From the NCBI GenBank assembly GCA_028279275.1, contig JANQOB010000020.1, positions 62,001-126,000 of the forward strand: a DNA stretch of 64,000 nt, in the 5' to 3' direction. How positions within the stretch are numbered: the first letter of the stretch is position 1; every line of letters starts with the position of its first letter. This document shows positions 1 through 7,272 of this stretch, in pieces. The notes under the pieces are model-generated. The model did not search any database and was not told the origin of the DNA. It saw only the letters and a list, made by a program, of their open reading frames with translations. Made by a program: the position numbers and the translations under genes. This DNA is from Gammaproteobacteria bacterium. Lineage in GTDB: Bacteria; Pseudomonadota; Gammaproteobacteria; UBA4575.

Positions 1-1720
1 ATCCATGGCGGGCAGCCTGTGTATTTCCGAAAAATATAGATACAGATCTTGGTAATCTGGTATTTTCATATTTACGAAGTAACTCTTGAACCACATAAAA
101 ACCGGTACTTTCATTCCCATGTAACAACACACTAATAAAAACTATTTCCGGCCTCATTCCTTGTAGATGTAGCAAGGTAGGTTCTGGAAAAATCTTATAA
201 AGATCTTCTGCACTTACATCAAGCAATTCTTTCGGAAAGCTTTCCAGTTGCTTAAGTTCTAATGACTTAGCGGGTATATTCTTATTCATTTTATTGCGTT
301 TAATTTCCCAAGTATGAACAGGTTGCTCTGTACGTTGTAACTCTAAATAAGCATGAGTGAGTTCAGTCATATCACTACTATGCTTAGAAACGTATTTTCT
401 TTGCCAACTTGCACCTGTTTGTTCATTCGTCACGCGTGATTCGATCACATTTAAATATTTCCTTATATCTTGTGAACAAATTTTTAAGTCATTTAAACCA
501 TGTTCGGCTTGAGTCAATAATTCATCCAGAAATAAGGCTTTCAACTTTCTTGGTTTTCCAAACCATTGGACAGTACTTTTTAAATCATTAGTTGCGGCGA
601 GATAAAAATTATTTTTTGTTTCTTCAAATGTTGGTAACGCTTGACCTTGTTTTAAACGCTGTGCCCAAAATTGTTGTAAACCGTAAAAAAAAGCGGCATT
701 CGCCATCATATCGATAAAAGTAGGGCCTGCTGCAATTACACGATGTTCAACGCGTATATGGGCTTCACCACTTTCACTAAATCCAATTAAAGGCCTGTTC
801 CATCTCCATATGGTTCCATTATGTAAACGTAAATGACTAAGCTTTGCATTGTTGTCATCAATTATTGGAAGCAGAATATGAAAGTCTTTCAAGTTTTCAT
901 GAAAGCATTCCAAAATGGAATCTTGCACGAATCCGCTGCCAAAACTCACTCTTTTAAAAGGCGCATTTGGGTTGTCTGTGTCAATAGATTGTTCAAACAA
1001 TGGAATTCTTGTTTCACTCCATACATTTTTGCCAAAGGCGAAAGGGGAATTAGCCGTGATGGCTACTAAAGGTGCAGAAATAATAGAAGATGCATTGTAA
1101 TAATGATGTGCGTCTTGTACGGGTACTTTTGTATGAATTTGAAAAGAAGTAGTTGAAGCTTCTATCATTACATCATGGCTGTATACATCGAGTACTTCAT
1201 TTCCTTGAATGTGTAAATGCAATGGCTTCTTTCTGCGTCGATCCATAATCTCACTGTTCAACGCTCTATAACGGTTCATGTCAGACATTGAATGTTCATT
1301 TAAATCAGAAAGATTTAATGTAGGTAATGTGCCAATGAGTAATAATGAGGATGAGAGGCTCAGGCTATCGGCTACTTTTTCAGCATGTCTCCATGTAGCC
1401 AGTAATTCTTCATGAAAATCCGATAACACTGTACCGGATAACTTTCTTGGAGTGTTATTAAACTCAAGATTAAATTTTGCAAGCTCTGGGGTAACAAGTT
1501 CTGAGTCAAATCGATCCAGAAATTCTTTATTTAAAGGTGCAGGTTGTAGAGATTCATTTAATAACCAGCTTTCAATTTCAAAACCACCCATTAAGCCATC
1601 ATTTGATAATGCGTTATCTTCAAACCATGATGATAGTAGAGCCGTTTCTTGTTCTAATACCTGTCGAAATATCTTGTATTCGTCTTTAGTAAAAAAGGTT
1701 TTTTCAATTTCCTGACCCAT
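1..1720 (-). CDS. GCS2-type carboxylate-amine ligase fused to M14 deacylase (partial)
   Basis: A single open frame runs from an ATG near base 1720 off the left edge, giving at least 573 residues. Residues 1 to about 477 resemble the GCS2 family (glutamate-cysteine ligase-like, YbdK-type): an early G-G-F-E-I-E motif, a central Y-N-A-S-S-I-I-S-A-P-L stretch, G-E-A-H-I-R-V-E-H-R-V, and the family's usual C-terminal Q-P-V-H-T-W. No stop codon follows. From about residue 478 a second domain begins that resembles the succinylglutamate desuccinylase/aspartoacylase (M14) family, with the zinc motif H-G-N-E and a following F-G-N-T-Q-A-A-R. An in-frame ATG lies exactly at the junction, so separate translation of the second domain is possible. 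By family knowledge one half makes and the other breaks amide bonds; the substrate is unknown. The C-terminal part of the M14 domain is outside the window. Confidence 0.8.
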   Translation of the reverse strand, partial: MGQEIEKTFFTKDEYKIFRQVLEQETALLSSWFEDNALSNDGLMGGFEIESWLLNESLQPAPLNKEFLDRFDSELVTPELAKFNLEFNNTPRKLSGTVLSDFHEELLATWRHAEKVADSLSLSSSLLLIGTLPTLNLSDLNEHSMSDMNRYRALNSEIMDRRRKKPLHLHIQGNEVLDVYSHDVMIEASTTSFQIHTKVPVQDAHHYYNASSIISAPLVAITANSPFAFGKNVWSETRIPLFEQSIDTDNPNAPFKRVSFGSGFVQDSILECFHENLKDFHILLPIIDDNNAKLSHLRLHNGTIWRWNRPLIGFSESGEAHIRVEHRVIAAGPTFIDMMANAAFFYGLQQFWAQRLKQGQALPTFEETKNNFYLAATNDLKSTVQWFGKPRKLKALFLDELLTQAEHGLNDLKICSQDIRKYLNVIESRVTNEQTGASWQRKYVSKHSSDMTELTHAYLELQRTEQPVHTWEIKRNKMNKNIPAKSLELKQLESFPKELLDVSAEDLYKIFPEPTLLHLQGMRPEIVFISVLLHGNESTGFYVVQELLRKYENTRLPRSVSIFFGNTQAARHG

Positions 1721-1885
1721 ATTCAAATATGCTAGCAGATAAATTCTACTTTCCTAAGAGTGTTACCTGACCTAAATCAATAAAATAATTGCTATGTGGT
1801 TATTTCCACTAATTTACCCAATTACACTGTAAATTCAGTACACCTTATATGACTAAAGCGAATTCTGAGATTAGATGTAGCTTAA

Positions 1886-2596
1886 TTAGCTTTTACCATA
1901 AACAGGCACAGCTGCTCCGGTAACACCCTTTGCTTGTTCAGAACACAGATGCAAAATTTGATTGGCTAAATCGGTGGTGGGTACCCAGTTACTAAAGTTT
2001 GCATCGGGCATATCATTTCTGTTTTGTTGAGTGTCGACTGTGCCAGGTAGAATGCAGTTCACATTGATGTTATTCAATTTATGTTCTGTTGCTAAGCTTT
2101 GAGTGAGTGTGATAACTGCTGCTTTGCTTACGCAATAAGGCGCCATTTTAGCTTTTCCTTCGATTGCAGCACGTGCGGCGACATTTACAATTTTGCCCTT
2201 TTGTTTTTCTAACATGTGTGGGATGACTGCACGGCACATAAGAAACACACTTTTTGCATTTAGATTTAGCATGAATTCCCAATCCGCTACAGAAGTTTCA
2301 TGCACCATAGGGCCCATTTTGAAACCGCCTGCTACATTAGCAAGACAATCAATTTGATTAAAACGATCTACGATATTTGCAACCGAATCACTCACGGAAT
2401 TAACATCCGTTAAATCGGTTTTAAACATCCCAACATTTTTGGCATTCTTCCAACGTGGATGGGACAGTTTGGAAAAGTCGATGTCTACTAGCGCAATGTT
2501 AGCCCCTGCACGAAAAAATAACTCAGCTGTTGTAGAGCCTAAAGCTCCTGCTGCACCCGTAACGATTACAGTTTGTGATGAAAAATCAAAACGCAT
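1886..2596 (-). CDS. SDR-family NAD(P)-dependent oxidoreductase
   Basis: A short-chain dehydrogenase/reductase of 236 residues, the usual length for a classical SDR. The N-terminal Rossmann motif T-G-A-A-G-A-L-G (residues 13-20) binds the nucleotide. The acidic D38/D40 after the second strand suggests NAD(H) preference, which is inference. Asn113 and the catalytic Y154-C-V-S-K158 motif are present, and P-G-T-V-D-T follows strand 6. The usual catalytic serine site reads N-V-A-A-R-A-A, that is alanine where serine is expected, so the active site may be altered. It is flanked by a DUF3179 gene on the same strand, but 88 bp separates them and co-transcription is uncertain. The substrate cannot be inferred. 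Confidence 0.85.
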   Translation of the reverse strand: MRFDFSSQTVIVTGAAGALGSTTAELFFRAGANIALVDIDFSKLSHPRWKNAKNVGMFKTDLTDVNSVSDSVANIVDRFNQIDCLANVAGGFKMGPMVHETSVADWEFMLNLNAKSVFLMCRAVIPHMLEKQKGKIVNVAARAAIEGKAKMAPYCVSKAAVITLTQSLATEHKLNNINVNCILPGTVDTQQNRNDMPDANFSNWVPTTDLANQILHLCSEQAKGVTGAAVPVYGKS

Positions 2597-2684
2597 AATT
2601 CAACCTTGATATATTTTAATCGAATGCTTAATTGTATGTGCATTCAATCGTATTTTATGGTTGTTTTTTATGCAATTAAAAAAG

Positions 2685-4016
2685 TTACTTTGCCAAGGTT
2701 TCCGGGAAATAACCCGTCCATGCAAACCAATAAGAAATATGCCCGGGGAGACGGGAGAGTTTTTTATTGTTGGGGCCAATAAGTTCGTTTTCAGTTAGTG
2801 TCCAGACTTGATTGTCCGCTGTTAATTCACCACTTTCTGAAAGCTTGAATTGAATGCCATCAGAGCGATAGGCGCGTACAGTTTCAGATTTTTCATTGCC
2901 AATTAATACGATAGGGATGATGCCAATTTGATCATTTATTACGGTTTGCTTTTTAAAGGATGAAAGTGGCCAGGCTTTATTGGCGCCACTGATGCGTAGA
3001 CCAAACACTTTTTCTTTTTTATTTAGAGTTTTATCTTGCACGCTGGCGGGGAACATAAGCTCTTCACTGAAGAAATAGGCACCGTAAGCCGCGCCTGGCG
3101 TGTAGTCACGATGGAAGCCTGTATCTTCTGCCAATACTTTAGTGTCTGGATGTTGTTTGAGCCATTCTCCCCAGGTAGTGGTCACGAGTGGCAGAACTTC
3201 AAGTTTTATTCCACTATTGGTAAGTTTTCCGACAACAGGTTGACCGTTAAATTGATTCCACAACGAATGGGTTTCTTGGTCGTACATTAGTTTGTTTGAG
3301 CGATATAAAAACCCTGAAGAGCCAAAAATAATGGGTTCTTTGTTAGAACCAATTTGGGTTTTATACAAAATGCCCGAACCACATAGGGTGCAGTAGGCTA
3401 ATGATACGGCTACTCCACCGATTTCATCATTTAACATTTCGTGCCAGTCCATAAAACGGTAAGGATAAGCCCGAGTATCACCGTTTATAGAGATTCCAAA
3501 GACCAGTTCTTTGTCTGTGATGTAATCCGCTTCATTTGCCAGGATTAATTTGGGGTTGGTAAGCGCAGGAATACCATCTTTACGTACGCCGCCCCATAAA
3601 ATTTCTTCAAGACGAATTTGTCGTTCAATATCGGGATAGAAAAAAATATCAAAGTTTTTATCTATTCGCTTGAATACTTTTTCTAAATAAATTTCATTAT
3701 TTGTGAATGGTTCAGTTGGGTTGTCTTGCCACCATACAATCCATTCAAACCAGTTTTTACCGAAATCTTCACCGGTGAGTTCTTTTAAGACAAGTAATGT
3801 CTGTGAAGAATCTTCTGGGAAATATCGTAAGCTGCGAATAAGGGGAGGAACTACGTCCGTTTGACCTCTTTCTAGCATCCATTCTCGTGCGGCAATGCGC
3901 ATGTGTGTGGCACCAAATAAATCCAGCGCATATTCATGTATTTCTCTTTCTTTTGCAGATATACAATGACTGCAACTAACGAAGAGGAGTATTAAGAAGA
4001 AAGTCAGTCGCAGCAT
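2685..4016 (-). CDS. DUF3179 domain-containing secreted protein
   Basis: The 443-residue product begins with a hydrophobic signal peptide (L-R-L-T-F-F-L-I-L-L-F-V-S, then C-S-H-C-I-S-A), so export is likely. The body matches the DUF3179 family: L-A-Y-C-T-L-C-G-S-G-I (two conserved cysteines), S-L-W-N-Q-F-N-G-Q-P-V-V-G and F-H-R-D-Y. DUF3179 proteins have no established biochemical role. The next gene on the same strand upstream is a DUF547 protein, 29 bp away, so the two probably form a bicistron, and both appear to be envelope proteins. The Cys-x-x-Cys in the conserved core could bind metal or form a disulfide; this is inference. Confidence 0.85.
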   Translation of the reverse strand: MLRLTFFLILLFVSCSHCISAKEREIHEYALDLFGATHMRIAAREWMLERGQTDVVPPLIRSLRYFPEDSSQTLLVLKELTGEDFGKNWFEWIVWWQDNPTEPFTNNEIYLEKVFKRIDKNFDIFFYPDIERQIRLEEILWGGVRKDGIPALTNPKLILANEADYITDKELVFGISINGDTRAYPYRFMDWHEMLNDEIGGVAVSLAYCTLCGSGILYKTQIGSNKEPIIFGSSGFLYRSNKLMYDQETHSLWNQFNGQPVVGKLTNSGIKLEVLPLVTTTWGEWLKQHPDTKVLAEDTGFHRDYTPGAAYGAYFFSEELMFPASVQDKTLNKKEKVFGLRISGANKAWPLSSFKKQTVINDQIGIIPIVLIGNEKSETVRAYRSDGIQFKLSESGELTADNQVWTLTENELIGPNNKKLSRLPGHISYWFAWTGYFPETLAK

Positions 4017-4045
4017 TGTTTAGCGGATTTTATTTGTTTGAGAGC

Positions 4046-4798
4046 TCAGGGTTTAGCTCCGTTTAAACTCCAATCATATTTTAGATATTTGATTTTATAA
4101 TTTTCTGCACGTAAGTCATTGGCAACCGTCTCATCGTTTACATACTGCGCAAGGTACTTTTGTACTGAGCCTGAATGTTTTACGAAATCTTCCTCAAACC
4201 AGTCGAATATTTTGGAAATGTGTGCGGTTTTTGTTGCGGGATCAAAATAGTTTCTCATGGTGTCATTAATAAACGTATTCGTAGCTTCTGTAAGCTGTTG
4301 ATCTAAAATTTCTGCTTCAAAAACATTTGATTGCAGTTTTGGGCATGAGGTAGATGCGCAATTGATTGCAAAATGAATACGAGGTTCACCAATCGGTATG
4401 ATTACCTTGCGTTCTAAATCATTCAGATTAATCTGCATACCTGCAAGTTCATATTCATCGCCTTTGAAAAAGCTTTGTCTGCTAAAGAAGGTACTAGGTG
4501 AACCACCATCTAAAATGCCTTTTATAACCAAGGCATTGTACGCATTAATCCAATAAGCAAGTTCTTGATTTTTGTTATCAAAATTGGGTTTCATTTTGAG
4601 TGTATCTATATATACAGAAAAATTTGGATTATCTTTAATGGCCTTATAGTCCACTTTGCCATTTTTTACGCTTGTACTTAGTACCTTGTTAAAAGGATCA
4701 TGTATATCCGTGCTTGCCCATCCAAGGTTGGCATATATCAACAGCGCGAAAGTGAACGCCATGACCACTATTACTCCGAAGTTATTATCCTTTTGCAT
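4046..4798 (-). CDS. DUF547 domain-containing exported protein
   Basis: A 250-residue protein with an N-terminal signal or anchor (G-V-I-V-V-M-A-F-T-F-A-L-L-I-Y-A, then N-L-G-W-A-S). The body shows the DUF547 hallmarks: A-Y-W-I-N-A-Y-N-A-L-V-I, then H-F-A-I-N-C-A-S-T-S-C-P-K-L with its invariant cysteine pair, and a late W-F-E-E-D-F. The family is widespread in Gammaproteobacteria and of unknown function; a papain-like or transglutaminase-like fold has been suggested for some members, which I cannot test here. It lies immediately upstream of the DUF3179 gene and probably shares its transcript. Confidence 0.85.
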   Translation of the reverse strand: MQKDNNFGVIVVMAFTFALLIYANLGWASTDIHDPFNKVLSTSVKNGKVDYKAIKDNPNFSVYIDTLKMKPNFDNKNQELAYWINAYNALVIKGILDGGSPSTFFSRQSFFKGDEYELAGMQINLNDLERKVIIPIGEPRIHFAINCASTSCPKLQSNVFEAEILDQQLTEATNTFINDTMRNYFDPATKTAHISKIFDWFEEDFVKHSGSVQKYLAQYVNDETVANDLRAENYKIKYLKYDWSLNGAKP

Positions 4799-4832
4799 TA
4801 GAATGAGCCTTATAATTATTGTTTGTCGGAAT

Positions 4833-5006
4833 TCATATGATTTCCACAGCGTCTAATAATGAGTTGTAGTAATCATCACATTTGTCACATTCACCGTTAT
4901 AATCGACCCACTCTGGATATTGTTTACGAATCATTTCGCGAAGATATAACTCTGCGACTAAATTTAAATGTTTGTTTAATGTTACTTGTTTATCAATAGG
5001 GCTCAT
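4833..5006 (-). CDS. 57-residue protein with a Cys-x2-Cys pair
   Basis: A small frame starting M-S-P-I-D-K-Q-V-T-L, with a good GGAG ribosome site seven bases before the ATG. It is acidic at the C-terminus and has C40-D-K-C43 followed by D-D-Y-Y, so a single metal or disulfide site is possible. I do not recognise the family. Support comes from the ribosome site, plausible helical composition and tight packing behind a 41-residue membrane peptide whose last codons overlap the ribosome site. It may be the end of a small operon read towards the DUF547 gene. Confidence 0.55.
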   Translation of the reverse strand: MSPIDKQVTLNKHLNLVAELYLREMIRKQYPEWVDYNGECDKCDDYYNSLLDAVEII

Positions 5007-5010
5007 GTTC

Positions 5011-5136
5011 TTACTCCATAATTAGATTTTTTGGATTTATTGTCTGTATGGTTTGTTTTAGACCGAGTAATATGAGTACTGCTATGATGAATAGCATTAG
5101 CACTATTACAGCAAACAGTCTATATACAATTTTCAT
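5011..5136 (-). CDS. 41-residue single-span membrane peptide
   Basis: The frame begins M-K-I-V-Y-R-L-F and continues as one strongly hydrophobic segment (A-V-I-V-L-M-L-F-I-I-A-V-L-I-L-L-G-L), ending in a short polar tail. A transmembrane helix with a positive N-terminus, probably cytoplasmic, is the only visible feature. The stop codon lies five bases before the next small gene and inside its ribosome-site region, which suggests translational coupling. The ribosome site of this gene itself is weak. Unknown function. Confidence 0.45.
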   Translation of the reverse strand: MKIVYRLFAVIVLMLFIIAVLILLGLKQTIQTINPKNLIME

Positions 5137-5212
5137 ATTGAATCAGGTCTAAAAAGAACATCCTTGTTCGAACTGCAATCCCTTATTTGTTTATAGTTTG
5201 CCATTTGGCAAG

Positions 5213-5473
5213 TTATAAAACGTCTTGAAGTGAGTCATATGAAGCTTTTACATCTGAGCCATATGATTGTTGAAGTGAACTGGTATCCACTTTTTCATTG
5301 TTTTCAACTTTAACGTTGAAAGCGTCAGTAGGTCCTTGTACTTTGATCTCAGTTATTTCTACTTCTGTAGGCTGGATGTTGCTTACATCCACTGAGTCAA
5401 TACTCAAGCCAGATGCCCAGCTTGTCCCAGTTGCGGCTAAAAGAGCAGCGAATAAAGTTGCTTTTGTTTTCAT
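5213..5473 (-). CDS. 86-residue secreted protein of unknown function
   Basis: It begins with a clear Sec signal peptide (K-T-K-A-T-L-F-A-A-L-L-A-A-T-G-T-S-W-A-S, cleavage probably after W-A or A-S). About 65 acidic residues follow, rich in V, D, S and T (for example E-V-E-I-T-E-I-K-V-Q-G), with no cysteine or known motif. The start codon has a GGAAA ribosome site. The mature protein looks like a small beta-rich periplasmic protein; this is inference. It probably heads the transcript that includes the two small genes downstream. Confidence 0.65.
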   Translation of the reverse strand: MKTKATLFAALLAATGTSWASGLSIDSVDVSNIQPTEVEITEIKVQGPTDAFNVKVENNEKVDTSSLQQSYGSDVKASYDSLQDVL

Positions 5474-5768
5474 GTCTATTTCCTTTTGTTAAAAAGTTAT
5501 ATTAGTAATCAGTTACGCACTAATAGACATGGGGTAAGGGAAATATATTGCAGCAGAAAACGTTGATTTCTATGCAAAAAATTCATCGCGCCAATCGATT
5601 TTTTGCATGTAAGATTTTGGGAAATGTGCTGGTCTTATAGGATGGTGTAAAGCTTTTACATGCCGAAAACTCCGTCCTGCGTTATATCTATTTTTATTTA
5701 ATTAAGTATTGAATTTAAGAATACTGGCAACTGCTCCTCGACTCGGGCGTCCTGCTTCGTTCTACCTC

Positions 5769-5817
5769 CTACATCCATGTAGTCTTGCATTTTCTGTACT
5801 TCCGCCATCCATGGCGG
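5769..5817. repeat. REP-like pair of palindromes with a CATCCATG core
   Basis: Two perfect hairpins lie side by side: CTACAT-CC-ATGTAG (5769-5782) and CCGCCAT-CC-ATGGCGG (5802-5817). Both have the same CC loop and CATCCATG core. They sit between the nrdB terminator and the next transcription unit. A partial copy of the second unit, including the preceding GTACTTCCGCCA, occurs near 48.74 kb. This resembles the dispersed intergenic palindromic repeats of Gammaproteobacteria. The whole-genome copy number is unknown. Confidence 0.6.
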
Positions 5818-5841
5818 TCGTATCTCGCCCATTTATAAAGC

Positions 5842-5870
5842 AAAAAAAAGGGAGCAGAGGTTGCTCCCTT
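5842..5870 (-). terminator. Rho-independent terminator of nrdAB
   Basis: On the minus strand the sequence folds as AAGGGAGCA, a short loop, then TGCTCCCTT, followed directly by a run of T residues. It lies 64 bases after the nrdB stop codon, so it ends the nrdAB transcript. Confidence 0.85.
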
Positions 5871-5933
5871 AATATAACCACCATAAGTGGTGGCCCCATA
5901 ACGCCGGTTTCTAACGTGCTTACCTCAGAAAAT

Positions 5934-7244
5934 TTACCAAGTAAGTGCACCGCCTGTTTGATATTCAGTAACACGTGTTTCAAAGAAATTCTTTTCTTTC
6001 TTGAGGTCTAGAATCTCAGACATCCAAGGGAATGGATTATTCACACCTTCATATTGTTGCGGTAAACCGATTTGTGAGAAGCGTCGGTTGGCAATGAACT
6101 TGAGGTATTGTTCGAACATTGGTGCGTTTAAGCCCAAAATACCGCGAGGCATGGTGTCATAGGCATATTGTGTTTCAAGTTCAACACCACTCTTAATGAG
6201 CTCAACCATTTCTTGTTGAAATGCTTCGGTCCATAAATGTGGGTTTTCCAGTTTGATTTGGTTGATGACATCAATACCAAAGTTCATATGCATGGATTCG
6301 TCACGTAATATGTACTGGAACTGTTCTGCAACGCCGGTCATTTTATTGCGACGACCCATGGAAAGAATCTGCACAAAGCCCACATAGAAGAAGATACCTT
6401 CAAACACCACATAAAATGCAATGAGGTCGCGTAGTAAACGTTGGTCATCTTCTATTGTGCCAGTGTGGAATTCTGGATCCCCTAAACTGTTGGTGTAAGG
6501 TAATGCCCATTCCGCTTTGCGTGCTACAGCAGGGAGCTCGCGATACATATTAAAGACTTCACCTTCATCTAAACCTAAAGACTCAATGCAATATTGGTAA
6601 GCATGAGTGTGTACCGCCTCTTCAAATGCTTGACGTAATAAATACTGTCTGCATTCTGGATTAGTGATATGACGATATACGGCCAATACCAAATTATTTG
6701 CTACCAACGAGTCTGCAGTTGAGAAAAATCCAAGGTTGCGTTTAATGATGGTGCGTTCGTCTTCGGTTAAACCTTCCGGGTTTTTCCAAAGCGCGATATC
6801 TGCGGTCATGTTGATTTCTTGTGGCATCCAATGATTGGCACAACCGTCTAGATATTTTTGCCAGGCCCATTCATATTTGAAAGGCACCAGTTGGTTTAAG
6901 TCTGCACGGCAATTGATGATTTTTTTATCATCCACTTGAATGCGGCTAGCACCCATTTCGATACTTTCTAAACCGGTGACGCCCCCACTTTTTCTAGTTT
7001 CACGCTTCTCTTTAGTTTGCCGTTGTTCAGCTTCAACTTCAGCTTTTAATTTGTTAAGTGCTTTAGTGGCTTCAATAACAGATGCATCACTTGGTCTTGA
7101 TACCACGTCATCAAAGGAAGGTTTGATGTCAGCGTGTGTTGGTTGTGGTGCGCTTTTAGATGTTTCTGGTTCTGTAAAAACAGCGGGTGCAGCGGCACTT
7201 GTCATGACGCGTGCATCCGCAATTGGGTCTTCCCAGCTTTGCAT
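5934..7244 (-). CDS. nrdB: Class Ia ribonucleotide reductase small subunit
   Basis: NrdB carries the di-iron tyrosyl-radical cofactor that starts ribonucleotide reduction by NrdA in the cytoplasm. The ferritin-like core begins near residue 120 (K-Y-E-W-A-W-Q-K-Y). The metal and radical residues are visible as E209-A-V-H212-T-H-A-Y216, matching E115/H118/Y122 of the E. coli protein, so this is a tyrosyl-radical (Ia) rather than a Phe-containing Ic enzyme. A late E-S-M-H-M-N-F supplies further ligands. At 436 residues it is longer than usual because of a roughly 100-residue low-complexity, charged N-terminal extension (A/P/S/E/K-rich) before the core. It follows nrdA by 28 bp and ends at a strong terminator. 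Confidence 0.95.
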   Translation of the reverse strand: MQSWEDPIADARVMTSAAAPAVFTEPETSKSAPQPTHADIKPSFDDVVSRPSDASVIEATKALNKLKAEVEAEQRQTKEKRETRKSGGVTGLESIEMGASRIQVDDKKIINCRADLNQLVPFKYEWAWQKYLDGCANHWMPQEINMTADIALWKNPEGLTEDERTIIKRNLGFFSTADSLVANNLVLAVYRHITNPECRQYLLRQAFEEAVHTHAYQYCIESLGLDEGEVFNMYRELPAVARKAEWALPYTNSLGDPEFHTGTIEDDQRLLRDLIAFYVVFEGIFFYVGFVQILSMGRRNKMTGVAEQFQYILRDESMHMNFGIDVINQIKLENPHLWTEAFQQEMVELIKSGVELETQYAYDTMPRGILGLNAPMFEQYLKFIANRRFSQIGLPQQYEGVNNPFPWMSEILDLKKEKNFFETRVTEYQTGGALTW

Positions 7245-7272
7245 ATTTCCTTTCTCCTCTTTTTAGCGCCTG

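Noticed and set aside
5155-5190. GTTCGAACT sequence resembling a tRNA T-loop
   Set aside because: No cloverleaf arms can be formed around it.
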